A DNA stretch of 64,000 bases, taken from assembly GCF_013426205.1 (NCBI RefSeq), contig NC_089427.1, positions 248,001 through 312,000 on the forward strand, read 5' to 3'. Shown piece after piece: positions 9,889 through 20,422 of this stretch (the first letter of the stretch is position 1; each line of letters starts with the position of its first letter). Source of the stretch: Metarhizium brunneum (Eukaryota; Ascomycota; Sordariomycetes; Hypocreales; Clavicipitaceae). The notes under the pieces are model-generated. The model ran no database searches. It had not been told where the DNA came from and saw nothing but the letters and a program-made list of their open reading frames with translations. Position numbers and translations under genes: made by a program.

Positions 9889-12342
9889 ATGACCATGCAG
9901 ACTGGTTCCAAAAACTGCAGCTCGCCAGTCTCCCCCGGCGAGGCTGGTGGTGATGACGTCTTGCTTGCTGTCAAGAAGTCGTACCAATGCTCAACTTGTG
10001 CCCGGGAGTTTTCCCGTCCTGATCACCTGCGGAGACACGCCCTGAGTCGTACGTGCCGCGTCCGTCGTTACTCATCAATCATGGCATGGTGCCTTCTCTC
10101 GGCATCTCTCACTGACCCGCGCGCGTAGATACCGGTGCGAGGCCGTATTCATGCCTCTACTGTGGCCAAAGGTTCGTAAGGAGTGATCGTCTGCGGGATC
10201 ACTACGATAACTGCGGAACGAGGGGCGACCGCGAGATCCCCAAAGGCGGCCAGAGAGGCAGGCGTCGGCGAGCTTGCGCAGCGGTCAGTTCACAGCAGCC
10301 GGTGTGGTCATGATTCGTTCCCCTGTTGACACGGAGCCCAGTGCACAGCGTCGAAGCTGCGATGCGAAGGTGGCACGCCCTGTAATGGCTGTCGGAGGAG
10401 GAATCTGGCCTGCGACACCTCCCGAATCGCTCGACCGCAACGGCCGGCAAGTACCACGGGTGCGCAAGTCCCGCATCCATCAATGTCTGTCTCGCGAATG
10501 TTGCTGATACCAGCTAGACGAAGAAGGCGCTGCGGACGACAGCCAGACGGCCGATTCTGCGAGCGATGCAAGATCCATCAAGGCCCTTCTTGACAACGGC
10601 ACCCAAAGTTTCACAGAACAGTTCAACCTCCCCTTTTTTCATGACGAGACGGGAGATGTTGGTGCCCCCCCGCAAGCGCCTCGCTCGAATCCATCGTTGG
10701 ACTACGAGGGTCTTGCCGATGTTGGAAGCCAGCTTCACCTCAGCCTTGGGCCGTCCGAGGGTTTTGAATTACTGCTGAATTCAGTATCAGACTTTTGGAC
10801 CGGACCTTTTGGCACCACGCAGCCATGGATGAACGACGTCGACGAAGGGGACTTGGTCTGGCTCGTCCGTGAAAATGTCCCCAACATGTTTCAACAACCT
10901 GCCCTGGGTCAGGAGAGCAAGGCCGAGACGCCTCAAATAACCGCGTTGCGAGACGTCCTGTTGCACACTGCCCAACAACTTCATCTCCACCCCAGTTCCT
11001 TGGACGAGATGACCGCCATCATCGGGTTTCTGTGCTGCCAGCCAAAGATAGATGCCTTTGTCGGCTTGTTTTTCCTCAACTGGCACCCCAACGGCCCAGT
11101 CTTGCACCCCCCCTCCTTTGATACGGAGCTTGTGCCAACGGAGCTGCTCATTTCCGTCATTGCCCTTGGCGCCATGTATTCTCAAGACAAGGCCGAGCGT
11201 CTAGCGGCGCGCAAGCTTCTCAACATTGCCGAGCTGGTCATCTTCTCGGCAGAGGTGTTTGCCGCGGCCCATGAAATCAAGCACGCCTCGGATGAGTCGA
11301 CCCACAGCGAGTTGGATTGGCATCAGTTCCAGCAGATCCAGGCAGGCTACCTGATCACGACGGTGCAATACTGGGCCGGCACGCGGCAGGACAAAAGCCG
11401 CGCCATGGAAACTCGCTTCTGCGAGCTTGTCAAGGTTGGATTGACCGCACAACCTTGCCACTAGAGGGTCGGAAGCTGACGTGCACAGGCTGCGCGGAAA
11501 TCAGGATTGACGCAGGTTCAACACCTCCCGCAGGATCGAATCTCTGAAGAGTTGTGGATTCGCAAAGAGACGCAAGTACGGTGAGTCTCTTTTTTGTACC
11601 CCCCCTTTTTAAGCTAGCCCTGACTTGTTGCAAAGCACAATCATCATGATACGGCTGCTAGACTGCGCATTTCTCTTCTTCTCGAATTATCCGTGCAAGC
11701 TCGCATTCTCCGAGCTAGAGCACGACCTCCCGTGCGAAAACGCCGTCTTCAATGCAAAGCACCCCTTTGCCGAAGAAAACTTCCGCTTCCGCCGCGGCTC
11801 AACGACCGCCGAAGCCTTTGAAGAGCTGTTCCGGGAGCAGTCGAACCCCCCGCCCGCCCAGCGACAGTGCGACGTGGAGTCTTGTGTCAACTATGGCTCC
11901 CGCACCGTTGTGGATTTGTTCCTGACGATTCACTGTAAGCTCGCTCGTTCTTCCTCGGCTGACCTGGCACGTGTCGCTGACAAGGGGGCCAACAGTGCTC
12001 TACGTCTTTATACGTACAAACATGCTCCTGCGTCGTCCTCTAGGCGCCGCCATGGGCCAGCGGCGGCAGAACCCGGCGTCTGAGCAGCCCGCGTGGGCCG
12101 AGGGCGTTGATCAAATCACGGCGGCGGCGCGACACGCGCTCAAGCGCTGGCGCTCGTCGTGGTTGGCGGTCCGGGCTAATACTCGGCAGGACGTGTGGCG
12201 GGCTTCTGGCATGCACAGGAATGCATACAACTTTTGGCTCGTGGCGCATTTGTTGATTGAGAAGAATGAGGCTCTCGATTTGGTCAAGAGGATCGAGGTC
12301 CAGTGTGAAGACTCGCTGCAGTCTCTCAAGCTCCTCTTGTAG
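9889..12342 (+). CDS. Transcription factor with C2H2 fingers plus Zn2Cys6 cluster and fungal regulatory domain
   Basis: Nuclear DNA-binding regulator of 692 residues in this model. Exons are 9889-10048, 10129-10283, 10342-10450, 10518-11434, 11489-11580, 11636-11934 and 11996-12342. Two C2H2 fingers come first: YQCSTCAREFSRPDHLRRH, then YSCLYCGQRF with a C-terminal H..C ending (HYDNC). After the linker RGRRRRA comes a full binuclear cluster, CAACTASKLRCEGG then CNGCRRRNLAC, with spacing C-x2-C-x6-C-x5-C-x2-C-x6-C. The remainder is a fungal-specific transcription-factor domain (WHPNGPVLHPPSF, LLISVIALGAMYS). The donor at 10451 could instead be about 9 bp downstream. Its position inside the dioxygenase/monooxygenase/dehydrogenase group suggests it is the pathway-specific regulator. 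An earlier ATG at 9820 is possible. Confidence 0.85.
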
Positions 12343-13152
12343 CATGACTTTTCGTAGCACTGCGCATTGTAGCCCCGTGGTTTAAGCCTACGACTCTACA
12401 CTTGCTTGCGGCATATTGGCCCGACTAGAAACGCATAGATGCCAGCATTAGATGCTGTGTATATGATGGAGCCCCGACATTCTTGAGGGTTTGCAGCGAT
12501 TTTTTATATTGAGGACGGTAAGCTCGGCGGCTTCAAAGGAACAACAAGTTGGCTACTGTCAATAGCCGGGGGGATATTAGCAATAGACATTAAGGACCGG
12601 CCACTTGGTAAATACCAATCCAAAGAGATTTGCTCAAAGCTGGCTCTTGGGTGCTCTTCTCTAGCAGCTCCACGTGGCCAATGCCTACCTGATATTAGCT
12701 TACCATTTCGTCTGTGCCTTTTATGCCGTTGTTGCGTGTGAGGACATCGATACTGAACCATCAATGTTTCAACGGGGCGAGGGCTCAAGTGCTCGGACTT
12801 CGGCCGAAAGGACCCCAGACCCTCCGACGGCGCCGCAATTCTTCAGGGCGCCCCCGGGAATTCGGCTACTCCCCCCAAACCCCCAGAAAACGGTCGGGAA
12901 ATTCCCCCAACTGAACCATCGGGCCATCGGGATCAATTGATTGATAACACAAAGAAAGAGGGAGGGGTGGAGCCAGGTGCTCATCTGATTGATAATCCCC
13001 CATGTAGGCAAGACCGCGCAGCATGCTTGGCCTACAAGGTTGATGCAGTATTCATATAACGATACGGAGAGGCCTCGAACCAACCATCGGAACTCGAATG
13101 GACTTCTTTTCATGAACTTCTTTTCATTTTTCCTATTTGCAAACATAGAAAC
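12343..13152. promoter_or_regulatory. Intergenic region and promoter of the short-chain dehydrogenase
   Basis: No gene is seen in this 0.8 kb. At 12798-12808 there is a perfect palindrome TTCGGCCGAA whose minus strand carries CGGCCGAAG, the same 9-mer as in the dioxygenase/monooxygenase promoter. C-rich runs follow at 12850-12910. Confidence 0.35.
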
Positions 13153-14327
13153 ATGACTGAGATAACATTAAATTCGCTGAATCTGTCTTCGGTTCGAGAC
13201 AAGGTGGTCGTACTCGCAGGTAAGTCACGATGCGTCAATGAATAGCGATACAACAGGACACTAAACGCATGCACAGGCGGTGCCCAGGGCATTGGGGCCG
13301 CAACAGTTTCTACATTATACCGAGCAGGCGGCCACGTTGTGTGCGGCGACTGGAACGAAGACGCAGCTCGCTCATACAACAATGCCCTCATTGCAAATGC
13401 GGGAGACGGCACCGGCAGCATTCAGTTTGTGAAAGTCGACATTAGCAAGTACGAGTCGCAGCTTGATCTCTTTGACGCAGCCATCAAAACCCATGGACGC
13501 GTGGATATCGCCATCTGCTGTGCCGCCGTGGGCGAACAGGCGGGTTGGTTTGAGCCAGAGAGCCTCGACTTGGAGAGCGTCAGAACCGTAAGTCTTGTCC
13601 GGCCTGGAAACGGGCTTACCACCCCCAATGTGCTTTGCCTGACAGCGGATGCCTTGAGGCGAGCAGCGTTGTTGTTTTTTTGCCAACGGTATTAACCCTG
13701 TGCCGCAGGTTCCAACGCCTCTGGCGGATATTCTCGACATCAACCTGAAGGGCTCGTTGTACTTTACCCGGATCGCACTGGCATACCTGCGGCCGCAGGG
13801 ACCAGCAGAGGGACGCGGAGGCTCCCGGTCCATCATTCTGCTGTCGTCGGTTGCCGGCTTCAAGGAGTCGCCGGGGCTCTTTGCCTATTCGGCCTCCAAG
13901 CATGGCGTGCTGGGCATTATGCGCGGCCTGCGCTTGTACACGCCTGCCAGATTCAATGTCCGCATCAACGTGGTTTGTCCCTGGGCGACCGACACCCAAA
14001 TGCTGGGCCATGTGAAGAGGGCGTGGGAGGCGGCGGGGTTGCCCATGAATCAGCCCGCGGATGTGGCGCGAATCATCTGCGAGCTGGCAACGGGCGAGCA
14101 ACACAATGGCAGGGCTGTTTTCGTCGGAGGCGGGAGGGGATATGACATCGAGAAGGGCATCGATGATTTGGAGCCGCAGTGGCTCGGGGAAGAGCCGGCA
14201 AGGGCGTTGAATCGCGGCCAGCAAGTTTTGGGTATGGTAAGTAGGCGCTTGCAATCTGCTCCCCCGGACCATTTGATGCTGAACAAGTTCTGAACAGGGC
14301 GAGAATTGGGGTAAAGGCAAACTGTAG
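13153..14327 (+). CDS. Short-chain dehydrogenase/reductase
   Basis: NAD(P)-dependent oxidoreductase of 311 residues. Exons are 13153-13219, 13277-13587, 13709-14236 and 14298-14327; the last exon encodes only GENWGKGKL. The cofactor motif is VVVLAGGAQGIGAATVS (residues ~19-35), an A-G-G variant of the usual TGxxxGIG. The catalytic set is SS in LLSSVAGF plus YSASK. The segment after it (NVVCPWATDTQM) matches the classical SDR fold. Length is slightly above the classical ~250-280. It probably oxidises or reduces an alcohol/ketone intermediate of the neighbouring dioxygenase-monooxygenase pathway; this is inferred from position only. Confidence 0.87.
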
Positions 14328-14700
14328 GTAGGTTGCACTTGCCAGCTTGAGACGATGGTGGACGAAGGCATCAAAAAGATTGAATATTGCTGGCGAGATG
14401 GACCTTTACCATATAAGATTCCTGGCTACTGTTGGAGAAAGCTAGGTATTAGCACCATGCAAGTAGTTTGTCAGAAATACGGTAGCATTGGTACGGAGGA
14501 AATTCCATCTTTGAGCAATACTGCCGTGTGTTGTTGTCTTGTTTGGGCTACTTTACTCGAAATTGAATGCGAAATTCCATGGGATTAAAGACAGTCGTCA
14601 TGGTGAATCAGTTAATTCAGAGGTATTTAATATAGTTCCATTAGCCGTCGTTTTGCAACACCGCATCCTGTCACAGAATTTGGCGGACAAGCGGCCGATG
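14328..14700. other. Intergenic region after the dehydrogenase
   Basis: No supported gene. The stretch leads into the esterase relic that follows. Confidence 0.4.
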
Positions 14701-15786
14701 CCACGCGTTTTGGACAAATTTTGCCTGATTCTCTTTGCTGCGTTTTGGCCTACAGCTTCTCACCAAGAGCCAGTTCGTTGTGTCCACAATCATTCTCCAC
14801 GTGGACTATCTTCTGCGGCTTCCAGAAGGACTCGGCGATGCTGATCTGTCGTACGACGAGTTTTCTTGTCTCAAACTTAGTGCGCACTGCCCGAATCATG
14901 CTTCCGCATGTGGAAAACGCCTTCCGGTTCTGATGTGTGTTCACGGTATGCCCCCCGGCGCCGTCGTCCAGTGTACATAATATCCATCAGGAGGCTCCCG
15001 AGTCATGATGTTCGCCCCGGCATCGTCGCGAGTCTGCGGTACGTCACGAATCACTCGTCGTTTGGTGGGGAAACGCTCCCACTGTAGGGCCTAGATAGTC
15101 TGAGTCCCTTCAATGTTCGGACTCTCTTACCTTTTTTTGGGAACAATCGCCTTATTCTAGGTGGCGCTTGACATAGCTTGTCCCTTGTACTGTCAGATTT
15201 CTGGCAACTACGATGCGACTAACCCCGAGGCAGACCCGACACGTATCGTTGCACAATCCATGACCTCGGGGAACCCAATCATGCTTGTCACTGTCAACCA
15301 TCTATTCAACTTGTTCGCGTTCGGATATCAGAGTTGAAAGACCTCGCCTTGCGGGACCAAAGACTTGCAATCGAATTGGCGGTTCGAAACATTGACGAGT
15401 TTGATGGAGATCCAGCCAGTGACGCCTTGTGTGCCTGCTTGCTTGGAAAAACACCTCGAAGCATGCTGACAGGAAGCGCAGGGCAGAATCACGTTGGCCG
15501 GGAAGAGTGCTGGCGCCGTTTATGTCCGCGCCCATACATTCCTCGATGCGCAGTACAAGGCGCAATCCTCGATTCGGCGTCTCTGCATCTGTCACCCCCA
15601 ACAGCCACAGAGACTACTAACGACACGATAAAGAAACTGTCATAAACTGCATGGAGAATAGCCAAAGTTTCGCTTCGTGAAGCTCCAGTCGCCATATTAA
15701 TACAAGCACTGTCCGAGTGCAACATTGCATCTATGTTCCTGCAATCCGAATCAGGTCTAGAGGGCTGGAAAACGCTTCACGCTTGA
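14700..15786 (+). pseudogene. Decayed type-B carboxylesterase
   Basis: Several pieces of one alpha/beta-hydrolase are visible in order but in different frames. YDEFSCLKLSAHCPN and LPVLMCVHG come first. After a recognisable intron (14945 to about 14991) comes GGSRVMMFAPASSRVC. Next is NPEADPTRIVAQSMTSGNP with MLVTVNHLFNLFAFGYQ, then a TGA near 15334. A shifted frame gives LKDLALRDQRLAIELAVRN, and later ITLAGKSAGAVYVRAHTF. A C-terminal scrap, ASMFLQSESGLEGWKTLHA, ends at 15786. The family has EFDCLNL, VTVNYRLN.FGF, LRDQRLAL and GESAG at these places. Here the nucleophile elbow is GKSAG, and most of the region between it and the C-terminus is gone. It is a broken copy without an intact product. 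Confidence 0.75.
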
Positions 15787-16074
15787 TGATTGGAGACGTT
15801 GAATATCAGAAACCAACAATAAATAAACATTCTAATAATCAATAAGCAGGGTTTGGTTATGTTTCATTGGATACAAGACCTCTGGACAGAGGTTTTCCAC
15901 ACCACAAGACTACCCAAGTCAACAGCTTTATCCCACAATGTCAGACTTGTTGTTTCCACGATCGTAAAGCTGCCGTCCTCCTATCAGCACCTGCCCAAGG
16001 AATATCACCAAGTTTCCCACGACATAGGCCAACCCTGCCCCCATCACGTATCCAATATCCAACAAGCCAGGGAA
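15787..16074. other. Short intergenic spacer
   Basis: Spacer between the esterase relic and the 3' end of the minus-strand membrane protein. Nothing was recognised. Confidence 0.35.
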
Positions 16075-16518
16075 TTACTGCAATTTGGAACCCTTGTCAA
16101 TCTTTGTCTTCTCCAAGAAGTAGGCTATCCAGTTGACAAGTATTTGGGCCATAAAAAGATAACCCTGTGGGCCTATCCTTGCTCCAGTATCCCGTTCCGG
16201 GTCAGCCCACGCAGTGCCTGGGTACAAAGCGGCGGACAGACCGGCCACAGTGGTAAGAGAACCAACAATCGCCGCAATAAATACAGAATCTTTCGCGGCC
16301 GTAGGGTTGGGGCTGCGTCTACCCAGAAGGTAGAGGGTTGTTAAGGCAGATAAAACACCAAATGACATGCTCTGGCCGTTGTGAAATTTGGCATGCGGCG
16401 GCCAGCGCGGGTTGTAAATGTGCGTCTCGTTCCAATCGGCAACATAGGCGAGAGAAGCGAAAACAACGTTATTGCAAGCCATGATTCCGCGCGGGAGAGA
16501 GTTGAATAACTGGAACAT
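16075..16518 (-). CDS. Small membrane protein with about four helices, function unknown
   Basis: Single-exon frame of 147 residues from the ATG at 16518 (MFQLFNSLPRGIMACNNVV). The frame is open further upstream to 16605, but no better start is seen. Hydrophobic stretches include VVFASLAYVADW, SFGVLSALTTLYLLG, VFIAAIVGSLTTVAGLSAAL and FMAQILVNWIAYFLE. Between the first two is a polar loop, ETHIYNPRWPPHAKFHNGQS, whose HxxxHN-type spacing is conserved-looking. I recall similar small integral-membrane proteins in fungi annotated only as hypothetical. No catalytic motif is apparent. Confidence 0.65.
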   Translation of the reverse strand: MFQLFNSLPRGIMACNNVVFASLAYVADWNETHIYNPRWPPHAKFHNGQSMSFGVLSALTTLYLLGRRSPNPTAAKDSVFIAAIVGSLTTVAGLSAALYPGTAWADPERDTGARIGPQGYLFMAQILVNWIAYFLEKTKIDKGSKLQ

Positions 16519-18899
16519 GATGGAAAATGGTTGCGTCTGTACTGAGCGGCTGTTGTTTATTGCGTCGTCGAAACGTAAGATCTGGTGATGGCACTTTTTT
16601 TTCAACTTGACTTTACGAGTGGTTTTCCCCCTCTTTATATGTTGTCAATGATTGGCCACGAGTCACAACGCCGACAGCATCAATTACTAAACATTCTGGT
16701 GCCGGGCAGCCCGAGCCGCGCGGGAAGGTTTGACGCATCGCTATTTGCTCCGAATAGCCTACATATGTACATTGGCGACATCTCTACACCACAGGATCAA
16801 CACACTCGTTTCATCCGCGTTCCGCTGTCACGCTTAACACCGCCGATGTAGGCTATTTATCCAATGATGCTCCCATTTATTACTTTAAGGGACACCTTGG
16901 GCATGTCATTCGTCACTCGAGGTCGGTAAATGCAGCGTATTCTTGGCCCGAAATACAAACTCAACTTGACGCAAGTCAATCGACAAACCGGGGCATAGGA
17001 GGAGGCATAGCAGCCTCCCTACCTGTATATGTTAATTGCGGACAGAACTCTGTGGTTGAACCTCCATGCAAGAGTCGTCACGAATAGCACGAAATACGCA
17101 GCGTGCTCACAACGGCGTTGATTGCTGCAGGAGGTCCGGTTAGCCTACGAGTAACAGAGTGATAATCCAAGTTATCTAATCAATACTGTCGATTCTATCC
17201 GGTCCATCTGAAGCCCCTCCTTTGGCATCCCACTTATGCCTGTATGTCTGAGTAAATAACGCCTCCACCACTTTAGTTGCAGTCGTCTCCGTCGCGCATC
17301 ACGGGAGTAAAGGCACGAGGCTACGTTTTGCTTGTCACAGACTTGGCCAACATCACCCTACGTCCAGGCGAACACGGATTCCCCCACGTCCTTGTACCGT
17401 TGGGGTGACTCGCTCATAATTACGACCAGCCCATAATCATATTGCTTGTGTAAATGGGGTCTGAGACTTTTACATTAGATCCCTACAGTGTGATTATATG
17501 CTTTATATGCCTTGTCATATTTGCTCAGGGGTGCTCCGTACTGACTCTCTCGTGCAACCAGTCAAATGCGCAAGGAGCACAAGGAGCATGGAGCGTATTC
17601 AGCCAGACGCCTGTTACAAAGTCGCATTGGTTGGGCCAAAGACAAGATGAGCCGAAATCTCTCAAGGATTGTGAGACATTCACAATCAGTTGTCAATGGC
17701 GGCAGGTGCGGGCTGCGGGCTAGTAAAGATTCAATGCCACAGGAGTAAAGCCGACCGTCATCTTGCGATTCAAGAACGGCGACAAGAGAACCAGGAGCAA
17801 TAGTCCACGATAACTCGACTGCCTTGAGTTGTTGAATCATGATGCCTACCGTCTGTATTTTACCTCTACGCAAATTTGATGCTCTCAATGTTGCTCATCG
17901 TGTAGTGGATACACTGAACATCGAATAATCATGGCTCCATCTGGTTCTGAGTCACTTTTACGTACGGAGTACTCCGTACTATCTCAGCACTATCACCAGA
18001 CATCTCCACTATGATATCTTGAGGCGGCACCTGGGGGGAAGAGCCGGCGAGGGCCAGCTGTCAACGCCCTTGCCAGTTTGAGAAAAGAGCACCGGGGAGA
18101 ATAATGTGTCTGCCGGGTCGTTTGGGAACCGTGGCAGTGAATGGAATGTTAGTACCCTTGGTCGCCGATTGTAGGGTTCAATATGCATGGATTTACCAGC
18201 CCAGTCATTTACGACAGAAACTTCTACAAGCCTCATCCCTCATCACAATGACGTGTCACTGCGGGGTGAACCTGTCGACAACGAACTGCATGTAATTAAG
18301 ACAATGTGTGGAGTAAGCACGCACCGACTTTATCCGCGACAGTGCCCGCCATTCTCAATTATATCGAAATGAACTTCTACATCTAATCTATCTCTTCCAT
18401 CTCTTCCTGCTTGGTTACCTCCCAATATGGTATATTACATTATGTGTAATATACAGTCCGTGTAGTATAGCAGGGAACGGATTTGGCTATATCGCTGGCG
18501 TCATTTTCATACGCACACTGGTATAGCTGAACCAAGACAATTTCACCACCTTGTCCCCGCTGATTGGATCAACGATTGACCGGCGCAGCTCAGCAAGATA
18601 CTATTCATAAAAGAGGTACCGGGGTAATGAGACGTAATCATTGTAAGCGAGGACATATTCGGCAAGTATCTGCATATGAAACGTAAGAAGGACGTAGGTA
18701 CAGCGCAATGGGAAAAGCATCAGTATTATAAAAACACCAGGTCTTCCCTTCCAACATTGGTTTCATCATAACAGTTCCTCGTCGAGTCAACATTAAATTT
18801 CCCTCATCACTTACAGCCATCACCGTCCAATACTACTCGTGGGTTGCCCTTCTCGAGATCTAGTGTATCGTATAACTCATTCATTTTCCCTTAGTCACA
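16519..18899. other. Gene-poor 2.4-kb region
   Basis: No supported gene. The longest open frames are short and have no motif or intron support. The right end contains the promoter of the secreted cysteine-rich protein. Confidence 0.4.
18727..18734 (+). promoter_or_regulatory. TATA box of the secreted cysteine-rich protein gene
   Basis: TATAAAAA lies 166 bp before the ATG at 18900 and is followed by pyrimidine-rich DNA (cttcccttcc). This layout is usual for strongly expressed fungal genes. Confidence 0.45.
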
Positions 18900-19184
18900 A
18901 TGGTTAAAGCTGTCTTTGCCGTCGTATTGACCCTCTTGGCGGCGGCCAATGCGTGCGAGCAACGTTGTTTCGTCAACCAAGCGCAGAGTGGTGGCAACCA
19001 ATGCACCTACGACTGCCACGCTGATCAGGTGCGATCAGCTCAGCAGAATGCTGCGGATTTCGGGGGCGCCCTTCGTCAAAAGGGGTTTTCTTGCGGTTCC
19101 AATGCAGGGCAAGTGACATGCCAGAAGACTGGAAATTTCGGAGGATGTGGCGACCACTCTTGGAATACTGGTCGTGGCTGCTAA
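18900..19184 (+). CDS. Small secreted cysteine-rich protein (candidate effector)
   Basis: Single-exon frame of 94 residues. Residues 1-18 (MVKAVFAVVLTLLAAANA) form a clear signal peptide with an A-N-A cleavage site. The mature part of 76 residues has eight cysteines at 19, 23, 35, 39, 65, 74, 83 and 94, the last being the C-terminal residue. The spacing C-x3-C-x11-C-x3-C suggests paired disulfides. It is rich in Gly, Asn and Gln. The promoter has a TATA box. It is unlike hydrophobins, which have adjacent CC pairs. It could be an effector, an antimicrobial peptide or a surface protein; the function is not known. Confidence 0.75.
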   Translation: MVKAVFAVVLTLLAAANACEQRCFVNQAQSGGNQCTYDCHADQVRSAQQNAADFGGALRQKGFSCGSNAGQVTCQKTGNFGGCGDHSWNTGRGC

Positions 19185-20422
19185 AGCCATTGTGCAGACG
19201 GCAGCAACAATCCAGAGTAAGATCAACTTGGTTGGAATGGCGGAAGAGTCTCGGAACTAATAGGGCATTAGTCTGGTGTGTGCTGTTACTTTGGGCTTCT
19301 CCAGACAGTGTTCTCCTGGAAACCCTGGCGATCAGCCAAGACTCTGCGAAAAGAACATCGGCTCTGGGGCCGTCACCAAAATGTTAAACTCCCAAGTTAG
19401 GTTGATAGGGCATTGTCCAATATATTAATGCGTTACCTTCGTTCCGACTCTTGTTAAATTGAAGAACCGTCTGGCAGCTACGGCCACCGTGAGTTGTAGA
19501 TGCAGACATCTTGATGAGGCGCCGGCACTAGCAGAACTTCTCAGGCGTCTGTTCCGGCTTATACGCCAGGTGTTAACGATGACCCTTTCTCAAGTTCGTA
19601 GTAATTACAGAATATGAATTGAGGTGCTCAGCAAACCCTTTCCTTTTATACCCACTAATGTGACATGTACATTGGCCATTGACAACATACCCTACTACTT
19701 CTGTCTCAATCGTCTTACAGGCCTTGATCAGGTCTGCGTAATAGAACACATACAGGATCATCGAGAAGGACGATTGAGTCTTGTGCAATTTGCACTTTGA
19801 TTGGTCTTGAGGGTGCAATTTGTTATTGCTACTTTATAGCCGTGGCTCCTGAGAAAAAACGTTGCCCATCGTATCATCTCATTTCTCAACTGATGCTTGC
19901 GAAGCTTCAACAGGAATTATTGACGAGACACATTGTCGCAGGCCACAAATACATCCATTAACAAGGAAGATGCCTTACCCTCAGATCGTGCTTCTGGAAA
20001 ATGTGTTAAGGAAAGTGCATGATACGGTTTGTCAATGAGAGTTTTGGATCCCCAGTATGTCGACTGGGGAGTGGTCGGTAGACAGTAGCCACATAGGCAA
20101 GCCGTCTCCCCATTATAGTTTCTAGAACTTTCCTCTGAGCACAACAATGGCTTTGTACGCCTTCGGCTGTGTATCGTTGTCTTTGCTCTGTTTTCAGGGG
20201 ATTGCGGCGATGGCCTCGTTAAAGTGCTCGGCGCCCTGACCCCGATGGAGGCATGCGTTGAAGAGTAGCACCCAGGCCTTTTCCCATTCCATACGATAGA
20301 TTTGGAAATGTCTGTCCCTATTGACGCCCAATCTTGGACATGAGCTTCTCCTCGGACTTGTGTTTTTGAATGCAGAACAATACTACTTACTTGCAATACT
20401 TCTTATTCGCTATTCTGCATCT
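19185..20422. other. Intergenic region
   Basis: No supported gene in 1.2 kb. The open frames on the minus strand at 19.6-20.4 kb have no motif, no signal sequence and no intron logic. Confidence 0.4.

Noticed and set aside
14539..14980. Independent small genes in the open frames near 14.5-15.0 kb
   Set aside because: The right-hand frames are explained as pieces of the decayed carboxylesterase; the rest have no support.
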